DNA from: Maricaulis maris MCS10
Lineage (GTDB): Bacteria > Pseudomonadota > Alphaproteobacteria > Caulobacterales > Maricaulaceae
NCBI RefSeq assembly: GCF_000014745.1
Contig: NC_008347.1
Coordinates: forward strand, 2,124,001-2,188,000
DNA: 64,000 nt
Direction: 5' to 3'
A model generated the notes under the pieces. That model was not told where the DNA came from, ran no database searches, and saw only the letters and a list, made by a program, of their open reading frames with translations. This document shows, in pieces, positions 24,675 to 33,604 of this stretch. How positions within the stretch are numbered: position 1 is the first letter of the stretch; each line of letters starts with the position of its first letter. Position numbers and translations under genes: made by a program.

Positions 24675-25736
24675 ATGACACACACGCCACCGCACATCAT
24701 GATCCGCGCCGACGCCTTTGCCGACCTCGGCGGCGGGCACATCATGCGTTGTCTTTCCCTGGCGCGCTGGCTGGCCGCGCAAGACTGCCGGGTCGCATTC
24801 GCCTGCGCGCCGGGCAGCGCGGACCTGGTACCCGCCCTCGCACGGTCGGGATTTGCGGTTCTCGACGCACATGGCAACAGAGATTTGCCGCTGCCGGACG
24901 GCTGGCCGGCGCGGGCGGATGCCGTCTTCGTTGATCTTTACAGCTCCGACGCTTCCGACGAGGTCGCTCTTCGCGCCAGGGCTGGCGCGGTCGTGGCAAT
25001 CGAAGACCTTGACGGTCGCCACCATAATTGCGACCTGCTGGTCGATCCCGGCGCCGGGCGCAGCGCAGACCTGTATCGTGGCCGCGTACCGCCGGATTGC
25101 CGTGTCCTCGCCGGCCCCGGCTTTGCCCTTCTGCGCGACGAATTCGCCGCGGCCCGGGCGGACAGTCTGGCGCGCCGCGCCCGGCAAATTGCCCCGCCCC
25201 GGCATGTCCTTGTTTCCATGGGGCTGACCGATATCGGCGGGATTTCCGAACGCATTGCGCGCCTGGTCGTCAATGCGCTGCCCGACGCGACGGTCGAGAT
25301 CATCCTCGGACCGCGCGCGCCCAGCCTCCCCGCCCTCCGCACGCTCGCAGCCTCCCAGCCCCGGCTTGAACTCGGCATTGATGTCGACGACATGGCCCGG
25401 CGCATGTCACAAGCCGACATCGCCATCGGCGCCGGCGGCGGCACGGCGCTGGAGCGCTGCGTGCTCGGATTACCGAGCGTCGCGATCATTCTTGCCGCCA
25501 ATCAGCGGCCGGCCACGTTATACTTGGCCCGAACAGGCGCGCTGCTCGCCATCGACACGATCGATGCCGTCGAGAACGAGCTGCCCGGACTGCTGGCCCG
25601 GATGACGCCCGAGCGCTGCGCCGCACTTTCCAAGACCGCCGCATCCGTTTGCGACGGAAAAGGCGCCGAGCGCGTCGGCAGAGCCCTGCTGGAACTGGTG
25701 AACGGCAATCGACCGGAGACCCGAAACCATGACTGA
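24675..25736 (+). CDS. pseG: UDP-2,4-diacetamido-2,4,6-trideoxy-beta-L-altropyranose hydrolase
   Basis: PseG removes UDP from the acetylated sugar to supply PseI. This GT-B-fold protein (353 residues) has the catalytic His in ADLGGGHIMRCLSLARWLA (about residues 16-35), VFVDLYSSD, NCDLLVDPGAG and the C-terminal IAIGAGGGTALERCVLGLPS loop. The start is set by the divergent promoter region. It overlaps pseH by 8 nt, and pseH is followed by pseI, so the three form an operon. Confidence 0.9.
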   Translation: MTHTPPHIMIRADAFADLGGGHIMRCLSLARWLAAQDCRVAFACAPGSADLVPALARSGFAVLDAHGNRDLPLPDGWPARADAVFVDLYSSDASDEVALRARAGAVVAIEDLDGRHHNCDLLVDPGAGRSADLYRGRVPPDCRVLAGPGFALLRDEFAAARADSLARRARQIAPPRHVLVSMGLTDIGGISERIARLVVNALPDATVEIILGPRAPSLPALRTLAASQPRLELGIDVDDMARRMSQADIAIGAGGGTALERCVLGLPSVAIILAANQRPATLYLARTGALLAIDTIDAVENELPGLLARMTPERCAALSKTAASVCDGKGAERVGRALLELVNGNRPETRNHD

Positions 25737-26292
25737 AAAACCTGCAGCCCCGATCAGGGACGGACCTGTTGCCATTCGCCCGGCCGATAGCGCCGACAAG
25801 AGCCGAATCCGGGCCTGGCGCAACAAGCCGCACGTCCGGCAGAACATGTACACCGATCACAAGATCAAGAAAGCCGAGCACGAAAACTGGCTCGAGGCGG
25901 CGCAGTGCGACCCGACGCGCGAACTCTGGGTGATCCAGTGCGACGGCGAGGATATCGGCGTGGTCCTGATCAGCGAGATCGACCCGGTCGGGAAATCGGC
26001 CAGCTGGGCCTTTTATATCGGTGAGGAAGGCCTGACAGGGCGCGGCATCGGCACGCGGGTGGAACGCCTCGTCCTGCACCGCATCTTCGACGAATTGAAA
26101 TTTGACCGCTTGCGCTGCGAAGTGCTGGAATTCAACCAGATGGTCATAGGTCTGCACCGGAAATTCGGCTTCCGGGAGACCGGACGGATCGAAGCCAGGG
26201 TCGAGCGCGACGGCAAAATGGTCGCGGCGGTCTGCCTTGAACTGGAACGCGGCAACCTGCCCAAGCAGCCACCCCTCGAAACGACGGATTGA
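25729..26292 (+). CDS. pseH: UDP-4-amino sugar N-acetyltransferase (GNAT)
   Basis: PseH acetylates the 4-amino group of the PseC product. The 187-residue GNAT protein has RPADSADKSRIRAWRN, SWAFYIGEEGLTGRGIGTRV (acetyl-CoA loop) and LEFNQMVIGLHRKFGFRETG, the typical PseH/RimJ-like ending. It sits between pseG and pseI. Confidence 0.88.
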   Translation: MTEKPAAPIRDGPVAIRPADSADKSRIRAWRNKPHVRQNMYTDHKIKKAEHENWLEAAQCDPTRELWVIQCDGEDIGVVLISEIDPVGKSASWAFYIGEEGLTGRGIGTRVERLVLHRIFDELKFDRLRCEVLEFNQMVIGLHRKFGFRETGRIEARVERDGKMVAAVCLELERGNLPKQPPLETTD

Positions 26293-26296
26293 GAGC

Positions 26297-27391
26297 ATGA
26301 CCCAGGACAAGACCGGTTTCGAGATCGCCGGGCGCCCGATCGGGCCGGACCATCCTCCGCTCGTGATTGCCGAAGTTTCGGCCAATCATCTCGGTCGCAT
26401 CGACCGGGCGCTGGAGACCATCGAGGCCGCCGCGGCGTGTGGTGCGGATGCGATCAAGATCCAGACCTATACCGCCGACACGATCACGATGGATCATGAC
26501 GGTCCCGGCTTTGTCCTCGAGAGCGGTCCGTGGGCGGGACGTACGCTCTACGACCTCTACAAGGAAGCGGGAACGCCCTTTGAGTGGCACGGGGCGCTGT
26601 TCGCCAAGGCCCGGGCCTGCGGTGTTCCGATCTTCTCCACGCCCTTCGACTTCACCGCCGTCGACCTGCTCGAGGACCTGAAAGCCCCGGCCTACAAGAT
26701 TGCCAGTTTCGAGGCCGTCGACCTGCCGCTGATCGCCCGGGTGGCGCAGACCGGCAAGCCGATGATCATCTCCACCGGCATGGCCAACCTTGGCGAGATC
26801 GATGCCGCCGTCCGCACCGCCCGCGAGAATGGCGCGACCGGCCTCGCCCTGCTGCACTGCCTGTCGGCCTATCCGGCGCCAATCGACCAGGCCGATCTGC
26901 GCACCATCCCCCATCTCGGCGCGGCCTTTGATGTCATTGCCGGCCTGTCCGACCATACGCCCGGCACGGCCTGTGCCGTCGCCGCAGTCGCCCTCGGCGC
27001 ACGGGTCATTGAAAAACACTTCACCCTGTCCCGCGCGGATGGCGGTCCTGACAGTGAGTTTTCACTTGAGCCGGACGAAATGAGACGCCTGGTGCAAGAC
27101 TGCCATGCGGCTTTCCACGCGCTGGGCAGTGTGCGCTTTGGCACAGCCCAGAGCGAAGCGGGCTCGGTCACCTATCGACGCTCGCTTTACGCGGTTACCG
27201 ACATCGCAGCCGGCCAATGCCTGACCGCGGACAACGTGCGCTCAATCCGCCCCGGGCACGGCTTGGCACCAAGCTGGTACGAAAAGATTATCGGGCGCCC
27301 GGCCTCGCGCGACATCAAGCGCGGCGAACCGCTTCAGCTCGACTTGATCGAATGGGCCGGGACCGATCCGGCAGCCGGTCAGGAACCATGA
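26297..27391 (+). CDS. pseI: Pseudaminic acid synthase
   Basis: PseI condenses the 2,4-diacetamido hexose with phosphoenolpyruvate. The 364-residue protein has the NeuB TIM barrel (VIAEVSANHLGRIDRALETI, ADAIKIQTYTADTITMD, KIASFEAVDLPLI, ISTGMANLGEI, LSDHTPGTACAVAAVALGA, VIEKHFTLSRADGGPDSEFS). A complete C-terminal SAF domain follows (about 290-355, YAVTDIAAGQCLTADNVRSI). The YTADT and GPDSEFS segments are typical of PseI rather than NeuB or LegI. The ATG at 26297 has GAGAG upstream and lies 4 nt after pseH. Confidence 0.94.
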   Translation: MTQDKTGFEIAGRPIGPDHPPLVIAEVSANHLGRIDRALETIEAAAACGADAIKIQTYTADTITMDHDGPGFVLESGPWAGRTLYDLYKEAGTPFEWHGALFAKARACGVPIFSTPFDFTAVDLLEDLKAPAYKIASFEAVDLPLIARVAQTGKPMIISTGMANLGEIDAAVRTARENGATGLALLHCLSAYPAPIDQADLRTIPHLGAAFDVIAGLSDHTPGTACAVAAVALGARVIEKHFTLSRADGGPDSEFSLEPDEMRRLVQDCHAAFHALGSVRFGTAQSEAGSVTYRRSLYAVTDIAAGQCLTADNVRSIRPGHGLAPSWYEKIIGRPASRDIKRGEPLQLDLIEWAGTDPAAGQEP

Positions 27392-27467
27392 CACCGGCCG
27401 GACTTGTCGAGCCCCTCGCGTCCCGCGCGCGCCACCAATCCGTGACACAGCCCCGGGCAAGGACGTA

Positions 27468-28406
27468 ATGGCGCGCCCCTTCAAAATCGCCATTCGGGCG
27501 GATGGCTCGAAGCTGATTGGCCTCGGACACGTCATGCGCTGCGGCGCGCTGGCCAATGCGCTGGCTGAGATCGGTGCCGGAATTGCCTGGTTGACGACAA
27601 CGCCTCAGCATTTGCCCGCCGGCCTGTCGCATGCGGTCGAGCCCGTGCAACTGGACAATGACGAACAGCTGGCCGACGCGCTGACCGCCCGCAACATCCA
27701 CCATCTTGTCGCCGACTGGCACCGCACCGACCCGCAGCGTGTCCACAGCCTGAGGGCAAACGGCGTGCACGTCAGCCTGGTCGGCAATTTCCTGCAGGAT
27801 GCAGTCCCTGACCTGCATATCAGGCAAGGCTTCCTGCCGGGCATGTCGCCATCCGGGGCGCCAACCTTGAGTGGCCCGAAATACCTGTTGCTTCCCGCCT
27901 CATGCGAGGCGCTGCCGCCACGCCCCGTCGCGGCGACAGCCCGGCGGGTCCTGCTGTCGCTGGGCGGCACTGACAGCCCGCTTCTGGCACGCATCCGGGA
28001 CCGCCTGGCGCAAGGCTTTCCGGCAATCGAGGTCGATGGGCGCGGCCCCGTCGGCAATGGTCCGATCCCGCCTCTGACCGAAGCCATGCGAAGAGCCGAT
28101 ATCGGAATTCTGGCTGGCGGAACGAGCTTGCACGAGGCGGCAGCGACCGGCCTGCCGAGCCTGTGTCTGCCTATCGCCGCCAATCAGTTCGAGCGGGCCG
28201 GTCATTTTGAAAGCGCGGGCCTCGGCATCAGTCTGGATCCGGCAGACCCCGGTTTCGACCAGCAGTTCGACACGGCACTGGCCAGGCTTGTTTCAGATCA
28301 AGCCGGACGACAGGACATGGCCCGAACCGGCCAGGCCCTGGTGGACGGCGGCGGAGCCCGACGCGTCGCCACCCACCTGGCCGCCCTCATCACCGCCGGG
28401 ACCTGA
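27468..28406 (+). CDS. Second PseG-like UDP-sugar hydrolase
   Basis: This 312-residue protein shares the PseG layout: IRADGSKLIGLGHVMRCGAL with the catalytic His, VADWHRTDPQRV, VLLSLGGTDSPL and a C-terminal ADIGILAGGTSLHEAAATGL loop. It is clearly diverged from the PseG at 24675, lacks about 40 residues, and heads the second set of glycan genes. It may hydrolyse a different UDP-diacetamido sugar or act like SpsG. A 76-nt gap separates it from pseI. Confidence 0.75.
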   Translation: MARPFKIAIRADGSKLIGLGHVMRCGALANALAEIGAGIAWLTTTPQHLPAGLSHAVEPVQLDNDEQLADALTARNIHHLVADWHRTDPQRVHSLRANGVHVSLVGNFLQDAVPDLHIRQGFLPGMSPSGAPTLSGPKYLLLPASCEALPPRPVAATARRVLLSLGGTDSPLLARIRDRLAQGFPAIEVDGRGPVGNGPIPPLTEAMRRADIGILAGGTSLHEAAATGLPSLCLPIAANQFERAGHFESAGLGISLDPADPGFDQQFDTALARLVSDQAGRQDMARTGQALVDGGGARRVATHLAALITAGT

Positions 28407-28502
28407 GAAATTCAGTGATTTTTTAAGACTGAGCCCGTTCATTGGGTCTCGATCAGGCGGGTGATTCGGCGCGACCGCGCGCAAGAGGGGCAAGTCCGGA
28501 CA

Positions 28503-29477
28503 ATGAGGCGCGATACTCGACCCAATGGCGAGGCGTTCGAGGCGCCCGCGCAGGTCTGGCCGAACTTCCTGGTCATCGGCGCGCCGAAATCCGGCACCAC
28601 CTCCCTCTATCACTATCTCAACCAGCATCCGGACGTGTTCCTGTCGAAAATCCGCAAGGAAGGGCGCTTCTTCTCCGGTGTCGGGGATGGATCGGTCTAC
28701 TGGCCGGACTTCTATCATTTCGACACGGCGCCGGATGTCAGCGACTATCAGGCGCTGTTTGCCGGTCATGAGGGGCAGGCCCGGATCGGTGACGTCTCAC
28801 CGGATTATTACGCCTACGCGCCCATCGCCGCCCGACGGGTAATGACCTTTTGCGGACCCGATACCCGGATCATTGCCATCCTGAGGAACCCGGTCGACCG
28901 CACCTGGTCGCACTACCTCCAGAATGTCCGCCGCGATGCCGAATTCTACTCGTTCGAAAAGGCACTCGCCGACGAGCCGCGGCGCATCGCGGCCAATTGG
29001 GGCTTTCAGTGGCTCTATGCCGATACCGGTCGTTATGCCGCTCGCCTGCGCCAGTACCGCGACCGTTTTGCCAATATGCTGGTCCTGCTTCAGGACGAGC
29101 TCGATCAAGACGGCCCCGGCACCGTGCGGCGGATTTTCGAGTTTCTCGAGATCGACGCCGATGCACCGGTCACCGTCGAGCAACGCTTCAATACCGGCGG
29201 CATTCCGCGCTCGAAAATGCCCATCCTCGAGGGTGCTCATGACCACCGGGACGCGGACAGTTTCGAACAGCTCCATGCCGAACTTGTCGCCCCGGTATCT
29301 GGCGTGTCCGGCGCCACCAGCGCCGACGGCGTCTATCCACCGATCCAGGAGGACGCCGTGTCGATTCCCCCCATGCAGAGCGAAACGCGCGCCCTGCTGC
29401 AGGCCCGCTTCGAGCCTGAAATCGCCGCTCTTGAAGACCTGCTCGGCCGGTCGCTCGACCAGTGGCGAGCCTCATGA
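28503..29477 (+). CDS. PAPS-dependent sulfotransferase
   Basis: Sulfotransferases move sulfate from PAPS to a sugar or other acceptor. This protein (about 324 residues from the ATG at 28503; a GTG at 28461 is possible) has the 5'-phosphosulfate loop FLVIGAPKSGTTSLYHYLNQHP (start of the domain) and the 3'-phosphate site IIAILRNPVDRTWSHYLQN. It also has SPDYYAY and a C-terminal ALLQARFEPEIAALEDLLGR helix typical of heparan-sulfate-type bacterial enzymes. It is coupled to the next gene by an ATGA overlap, inside a nonulosonate locus, so the acceptor is probably a glycan. Confidence 0.87.
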   Translation: MRRDTRPNGEAFEAPAQVWPNFLVIGAPKSGTTSLYHYLNQHPDVFLSKIRKEGRFFSGVGDGSVYWPDFYHFDTAPDVSDYQALFAGHEGQARIGDVSPDYYAYAPIAARRVMTFCGPDTRIIAILRNPVDRTWSHYLQNVRRDAEFYSFEKALADEPRRIAANWGFQWLYADTGRYAARLRQYRDRFANMLVLLQDELDQDGPGTVRRIFEFLEIDADAPVTVEQRFNTGGIPRSKMPILEGAHDHRDADSFEQLHAELVAPVSGVSGATSADGVYPPIQEDAVSIPPMQSETRALLQARFEPEIAALEDLLGRSLDQWRAS

Positions 29478-30523
29478 GCCTTGCATCCCTGACAACCGGC
29501 ATCCTGGTCACCGGCGTCGGAGCGCCGCCCGGTCTGGGGACGTTGCGCTCCCTGCGCCTGGCTGACGCCGACCTCAATCTGGTCGCCGCCGACATCAACC
29601 CGCTGGCCGGCGGCATGTTCGAACCGGGTACGCCGAGCGTGGTCCTGCCCTCGGCCTCCGACCCCGAGGCCTATCGGGCTGCCGTCAGAGAGATCTGCAC
29701 CGACCGCAAGCTCGACATCATCATCCCCGGGTCCGAAGCGGAAATCGCCGCCCTGGCACCGGTCGCCCGTGAATGGACAAAGGCCGGTCTGCGCGTCCCG
29801 GTCGCCGAGCCGGATGTGGTCGCCTTCGGGATCGACAAGGGCCTGTTGCTCGAGCGTGTCAAACACGTCGGCCTGCCGCATCCGCAGACCCTTCAACCCA
29901 GCTGCGTTGACGACCTGGCCGATTGGTCTGGCGGCTTTCCCTGTGTCGTCAAACCCCGCACATCGCGCGGTGCCCGAGGTGTTGGCTATCCGGGCAATGC
30001 CGACGCACTGACGTCAATGTGGCGGGAGACGGCGGCAGCGCACGGCCCGTGTGTCGTCCAGCAGCTGATCCCCGGCGGCGCCGAGACCGTCTACACCATC
30101 GGTTCGCTGTGGAATCGCGGCGACCTGATCGTCTCCACCCTGCACCGCAAACTGCAGACAAATCCGCCGACCGGCGGCGTCGCCATTGCCGGCGAAACGG
30201 TCGATGATCCCGAGCTGATGGCGGCGGGACTGGCGGTGCTGGAGGCGTCCGGGCCCTGGCATGGCCTGGCGGCGGTCGAGGTCAAGCGTCCGACACCGGA
30301 CGCGCCCGCCTACCTGCTCGAAATCAATCCGCGCATGTGGGGATTTGGCTATCTGATGACGCTGGCCGGGCTGAACATCCCCGCCCTGCTGGTGCGGATG
30401 CTGGCCGGCCGCGAACACCTGACCGGCCATATCCCGTCAACCTTTCCGCCCTACACTCCCACGCGAATGGTCCGATCATGGCAAGACCTCGAAATCCCGC
30501 CGAGCACGGAGACAAGCAGATGA
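29474..30523 (+). CDS. ATP-grasp enzyme of the glycan locus
   Basis: This 349-residue protein has an N-terminal PylC/CarB-like Rossmann domain (GILVTGVGAPPGLGTLRSL, VAADINPLAGGMFEP) and an ATP-grasp domain (CVVKPRTSRGARGVGY, CVVQQLIPGGAETVYTIG, YLLEINPRMWGFGYL). ATP-grasp enzymes join a carboxylate to an amine or thiol through an acyl phosphate. The substrate is unknown. Tight coupling with the sulfotransferase and SpsF-2 genes (ATGA on both sides) points to modification of the sugar, for example an N-acyl or amide group. ATG at 29474 is chosen over GTG at 29462 because of the coupling. Confidence 0.8.
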   Translation: MSLASLTTGILVTGVGAPPGLGTLRSLRLADADLNLVAADINPLAGGMFEPGTPSVVLPSASDPEAYRAAVREICTDRKLDIIIPGSEAEIAALAPVAREWTKAGLRVPVAEPDVVAFGIDKGLLLERVKHVGLPHPQTLQPSCVDDLADWSGGFPCVVKPRTSRGARGVGYPGNADALTSMWRETAAAHGPCVVQQLIPGGAETVYTIGSLWNRGDLIVSTLHRKLQTNPPTGGVAIAGETVDDPELMAAGLAVLEASGPWHGLAAVEVKRPTPDAPAYLLEINPRMWGFGYLMTLAGLNIPALLVRMLAGREHLTGHIPSTFPPYTPTRMVRSWQDLEIPPSTETSR

Positions 30524-31248
30524 CCCGAACCGTAGCCGTCATCCAGGCCCGCACCGGCTCAAACCGGCTGCCCGGCAAAGTCCTGAAGCCGCTCCACGAC
30601 GACGTGTCGCTGCTCAGCTATCAGTGCCGCCAGCTTCGCAATATCGAGGGCGTCGACGAGCTGGTGATTGCCACCACCACCAATCCGGACGATGACACCG
30701 TTGTGGCGTTGGCCGAGCGCGAGGGCATCCGTGTTTTCCGCGGTTCCGAAGAGGATGTGCTGTCGCGCTTCCTGCTGGTCGCCGAGCAGACCGTGGCCAA
30801 GACCATCATCCGTATCACTTCCGACAGCCCGTTTCGCGACCCGGCGGTTATCGCGCGCTGCGTGGCTGAACACCGCCAACATCAGGCCGAATATACCCGC
30901 CCCAGCGCCGGACACCTGCCCAAGGGTTTGCGCGCCGAGGTCGTCGAGACCGCTGTCCTGCGCCAGCTGGACGAGGCGGCCGGGACGACCGCGCGCGACC
31001 GCGAGCATGTGACGGTCTTCATCCGAGAACACCTCGACCGCTTTCGCTGTCACACTGTCGATTTCCCGGAGCCGCTGCATCGCCCGGACCTCGATGTCTC
31101 GGTCGATACCATCGAGGGCCTGGCTCTGGTCCGCGCGCTTCATGCGGCACTGGTTGATCGCGACTGGCCCGTCGATACGGCGCATCTGTGCCGCCTCTAC
31201 GACGAAACCAATGTTCTCAAAGCCATCGTCACAGACCTGGCGTCCTGA
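30520..31248 (+). CDS. SpsF-type cytidylyltransferase 2
   Basis: This 242-residue CTP_transf_3 protein (MTRTVAVIQARTGSNRLPGK, TTTNPDDDTVVALAE, TIIRITSDSPFRDPAVIARC) is a paralogue of the SpsF at 23790. The start ATG at 30520 overlaps the ATP-grasp stop; longer starts lie inside that gene. With the NeuB-like synthase 3 nt downstream it would make and activate a second nonulosonate-like sugar. Confidence 0.8.
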   Translation: MTRTVAVIQARTGSNRLPGKVLKPLHDDVSLLSYQCRQLRNIEGVDELVIATTTNPDDDTVVALAEREGIRVFRGSEEDVLSRFLLVAEQTVAKTIIRITSDSPFRDPAVIARCVAEHRQHQAEYTRPSAGHLPKGLRAEVVETAVLRQLDEAAGTTARDREHVTVFIREHLDRFRCHTVDFPEPLHRPDLDVSVDTIEGLALVRALHAALVDRDWPVDTAHLCRLYDETNVLKAIVTDLAS

Positions 31249-31251
31249 CCC

Positions 31252-32169
31252 ATGACCCATATCGATGTCATTGCCGAAATCGGCTCCAATCACGGCGGCG
31301 ATCTCGACCAGGCCAAACGCTATATCGAAGCCAGCGCCAAGGCCGGTGCCGATGTGGTCAAATTCCAGACGCTGACCCGCGAGGGCTTGATCGCCCGCTT
31401 CGTGAAGGGTGCCGACGGAACTGTCACTGAAAACCCGAAATTCGCCGCCTTCGGAAATGCCGGCCTGCCCGACGACTGGCATGCCCCGCTGATGACCTGT
31501 GCCGCGGACAATGGCGTCGAGTTCATGTCGACGCCCTTCTCGCTCGACGCCGTTGAGCTGATGGAGAGCCTCGGCGTCAAACGCTACAAGATCGCTTCGG
31601 GCGACCTGACCTTCACACCGCTTCTCGAAGCCCTGGGCGCGACCGGCAAGCGCCTGATCCTGTCCACCGGCGCCAGCTATCTCGACGAGGTGACCACCGC
31701 GGTCACCACCCTGACCCGCAGCGGCTGCCCGCATCTGACCGCCCTGCATTGCGCCGCAAGCTATCCGCCTGCCTGGGAGGATCTCAACCTGTCGGCCATC
31801 ACGACGCTGCAGAAGACGCTGGGTCTGCCGGTTGGCCTGTCTGATCATTCACCCGGCGCCATGGCTCCGATCGCTGCGGCCGCCTTGGGCGCTGTGGTCA
31901 TCGAAAAGCATGTCACCTTTGATCGCGCGACGCCGGGGCCGGACCATCCCTTCGCGATGGAAATGGACGAGCTGGCCGCCTTGATCGCCGATCTGCGCAA
32001 TCTCGAGATCGCACTCGGTGATGGTGACAAGAAGCCGGCCGCCAGCGAGATCAACCGCCGCCGCAATCTGCGCCGGGGCCGCTATGACGCCACCACCGGC
32101 AAGCCGGATGATCACGGCACCGACTGGCTGCGCCCGCAACACGCTCCGGATGACCGGGCGGAATTCTGA
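31252..32169 (+). CDS. NeuB/SpsE-like nonulosonic acid synthase lacking the SAF domain
   Basis: The TIM-barrel synthase domain is complete (IDVIAEIGSNHGGDLDQAK, ADVVKFQTLTREG, EFMSTPFSLDAVELMESLGV, KIASGDLTFTPLLEAL, STGASYLDEV, LSDHSPGAMAPIAAAALGA, VIEKHVTFDRATPGPDHPFA). The protein stops at 305 residues with a polar tail after RRRNLRRG. The C-terminal antifreeze-like SAF domain that covers the active site of the neighbouring partner monomer in NeuB/PseI is absent. I see no frameshift in the following bases. It starts 3 nt after SpsF-2. Confidence 0.82.
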   Translation: MTHIDVIAEIGSNHGGDLDQAKRYIEASAKAGADVVKFQTLTREGLIARFVKGADGTVTENPKFAAFGNAGLPDDWHAPLMTCAADNGVEFMSTPFSLDAVELMESLGVKRYKIASGDLTFTPLLEALGATGKRLILSTGASYLDEVTTAVTTLTRSGCPHLTALHCAASYPPAWEDLNLSAITTLQKTLGLPVGLSDHSPGAMAPIAAAALGAVVIEKHVTFDRATPGPDHPFAMEMDELAALIADLRNLEIALGDGDKKPAASEINRRRNLRRGRYDATTGKPDDHGTDWLRPQHAPDDRAEF

Positions 32170-32478
32170 TCAACCGATCGGGGCCCACATCTGGATGGTC
32201 TCGAAAAGGTCTTCCCAGCCGGGTTTGGTGCGCTCGATCAGATTGATCTTCCACTGGCGGTGCCAGTTTTTGAGTCGTTTCTCGCGCTCGATCGCAAAGC
32301 CGAAGTCCTGATGAAACTCATACCAGACCAGGCGATCGACCTTGTACTTCCGGGTAAAGGCTGAGCCTTTGCCCTCCTTGTGCAGCATGATCCGCATCGC
32401 GATATTGCCCGTCACACCGATATAGAGGGTGCCGTTACGCTGGCTGGCGAGGATGTAGACGCATGGATGGCGAGCCAT
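32170..32478 (-). CDS. GIY-YIG domain protein
   Basis: This small protein (about 102 residues from ATG 32478; the frame is open to 32526) has the GIY-YIG core VYILASQRNGTLYIGVTGN, then RIMLHKEGKGSAFTRKYKVDRLVWYE and the helix EREKRLKNWHRQWK. This UPF0213/COG2827 type is widespread in alphaproteobacteria and is a predicted nuclease of unknown role. Its 3' end abuts the NeuB-like gene. Confidence 0.85.
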   Translation of the reverse strand: MARHPCVYILASQRNGTLYIGVTGNIAMRIMLHKEGKGSAFTRKYKVDRLVWYEFHQDFGFAIEREKRLKNWHRQWKINLIERTKPGWEDLFETIQMWAPIG

Positions 32479-32551
32479 GCGCGGAGTGTATCGCCTGCCT
32501 CCAGCGCTATCCGTGATGCCGGTCATGCGCGCTCACGTTTTCAGCCTTGTC

Positions 32552-32663
32552 CAACCGTCATCCTGACGAAGGTCAGGACCCAGGTCATAGGGCGAAGTGC
32601 GTCCAGGCCGGGCACCATCACGCTTTGTGATCTGGGCCCTGACCTTCGTCAGGGTGACGGTTG
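32552..32663. repeat. Palindromic element with 35-bp imperfect arms
   Basis: The left arm (32552-32587) and right arm (32628-32663) are near-perfect reverse complements built around CCTGACGAAGGTCAGG, which is itself a near-palindrome. About 40 bp lie between them. No ORF or target-site duplication is evident. Such intergenic elements are often dispersed in alphaproteobacterial genomes. Confidence 0.6.
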
Positions 32664-32704
32664 TAAGAGAACATCGCGCAAATGGCAGGAGTCGGCACTT
32701 GAAC

Positions 32705-32734
32705 AAAAAAGGGCGCCCGGAGGCGCCCCTTTTG
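32705..32734 (-). terminator. Terminator after the cupin gene
   Basis: GGGGCGCC and GGGCGCCC pair with one bulged base around a short loop. On the minus strand six T residues follow, 20 nt after the stop. Confidence 0.75.
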
Positions 32735-32753
32735 TCTCGCTCGAAGCGCGCCC

Positions 32754-33467
32754 TTATTGGGTCCGGATCGCGTCGATCTTGGACGCCGAGACGCCATCGA
32801 CCATCGTGCGATTGATCATCGGGTGGTTTTCGTCCTGCGGGCCGAAATCACTGTCCGGGTGATAGGCAATGACCCGCATCTCGGTGTCGAAGGTGCGGAA
32901 TTTGTGATTGCCCTCAAAGGGGATGCGGAACATCACGCCCGGCTCGAGCGGAATGACGCCCTCCGGCGTCTCGCACTCGCCGCGTCCGGAGAAGACCACG
33001 CCGATGCGGTCGGACGGGTGGGTGTGCGGGGTCTGGTCGATACCCGGCGGGAAGTAGAGCAGGTTGAGGCAGGGCGCCCCCAGTTTCACGGGCGCGACCA
33101 GCAGGCTGTCGGTACAGCCATCAATGTATTTCAGGCGGCCTTGCGGTTCGACCGGCCCACCGATCATGAAGAAGGCCTGGTGGTATTCGCGCGCCATCAC
33201 AATGCCGCGGCCACCGGTCACGGTGAGCGCATTATTGGCGGAAAAATACATGCCCGCCTGGAGTTTGAACTGTCCGGATGCTGTCACCAGCATCGCCTCG
33301 CCTTCCTGGACGAAGCCGAAATAGGCCGTGTCGCAATTGCCAAGGTCCAGCGTCTCGCCGTCCCACGCGTACAGGGTGGTCGGAAAATTCGGATCGCAAT
33401 CCGCCACTTTCCCCGTCAGCCATTCGAAGGCGTAAAAGTTGTGGGTCCGATTCATCCCGTCCGCCAT
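32754..33467 (-). CDS. Cupin-domain protein
   Basis: This 237-residue protein (start ATG 33467; the frame is open to 33506) has two beta-rich halves. The second is a cupin: HTHPSDRIGVVFSGRGECET with the metal-binding His pair, then GVMFRIPFEGNHKFRTF with the third His. The first half (YFGFVQEGEAMLVTASGQF, MYFSANNALTV) looks like a cupin without ligands. Cupin enzymes include dioxygenases and isomerases; the substrate is unknown. Confidence 0.75.
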   Translation of the reverse strand: MADGMNRTHNFYAFEWLTGKVADCDPNFPTTLYAWDGETLDLGNCDTAYFGFVQEGEAMLVTASGQFKLQAGMYFSANNALTVTGGRGIVMAREYHQAFFMIGGPVEPQGRLKYIDGCTDSLLVAPVKLGAPCLNLLYFPPGIDQTPHTHPSDRIGVVFSGRGECETPEGVIPLEPGVMFRIPFEGNHKFRTFDTEMRVIAYHPDSDFGPQDENHPMINRTMVDGVSASKIDAIRTQ

Positions 33468-33604
33468 GTCCCAAAACCTTTTGTACAACTGTGCAACAAA
33501 CGCCAAGATTCACCTTTACAGAAGCTTAATCACAGGATGTTGGGCGCCAATTCAGATTTGCCGGTGTTCGACACTGGAGCGATGCGACAAAATCGCGCTA
33601 CATC

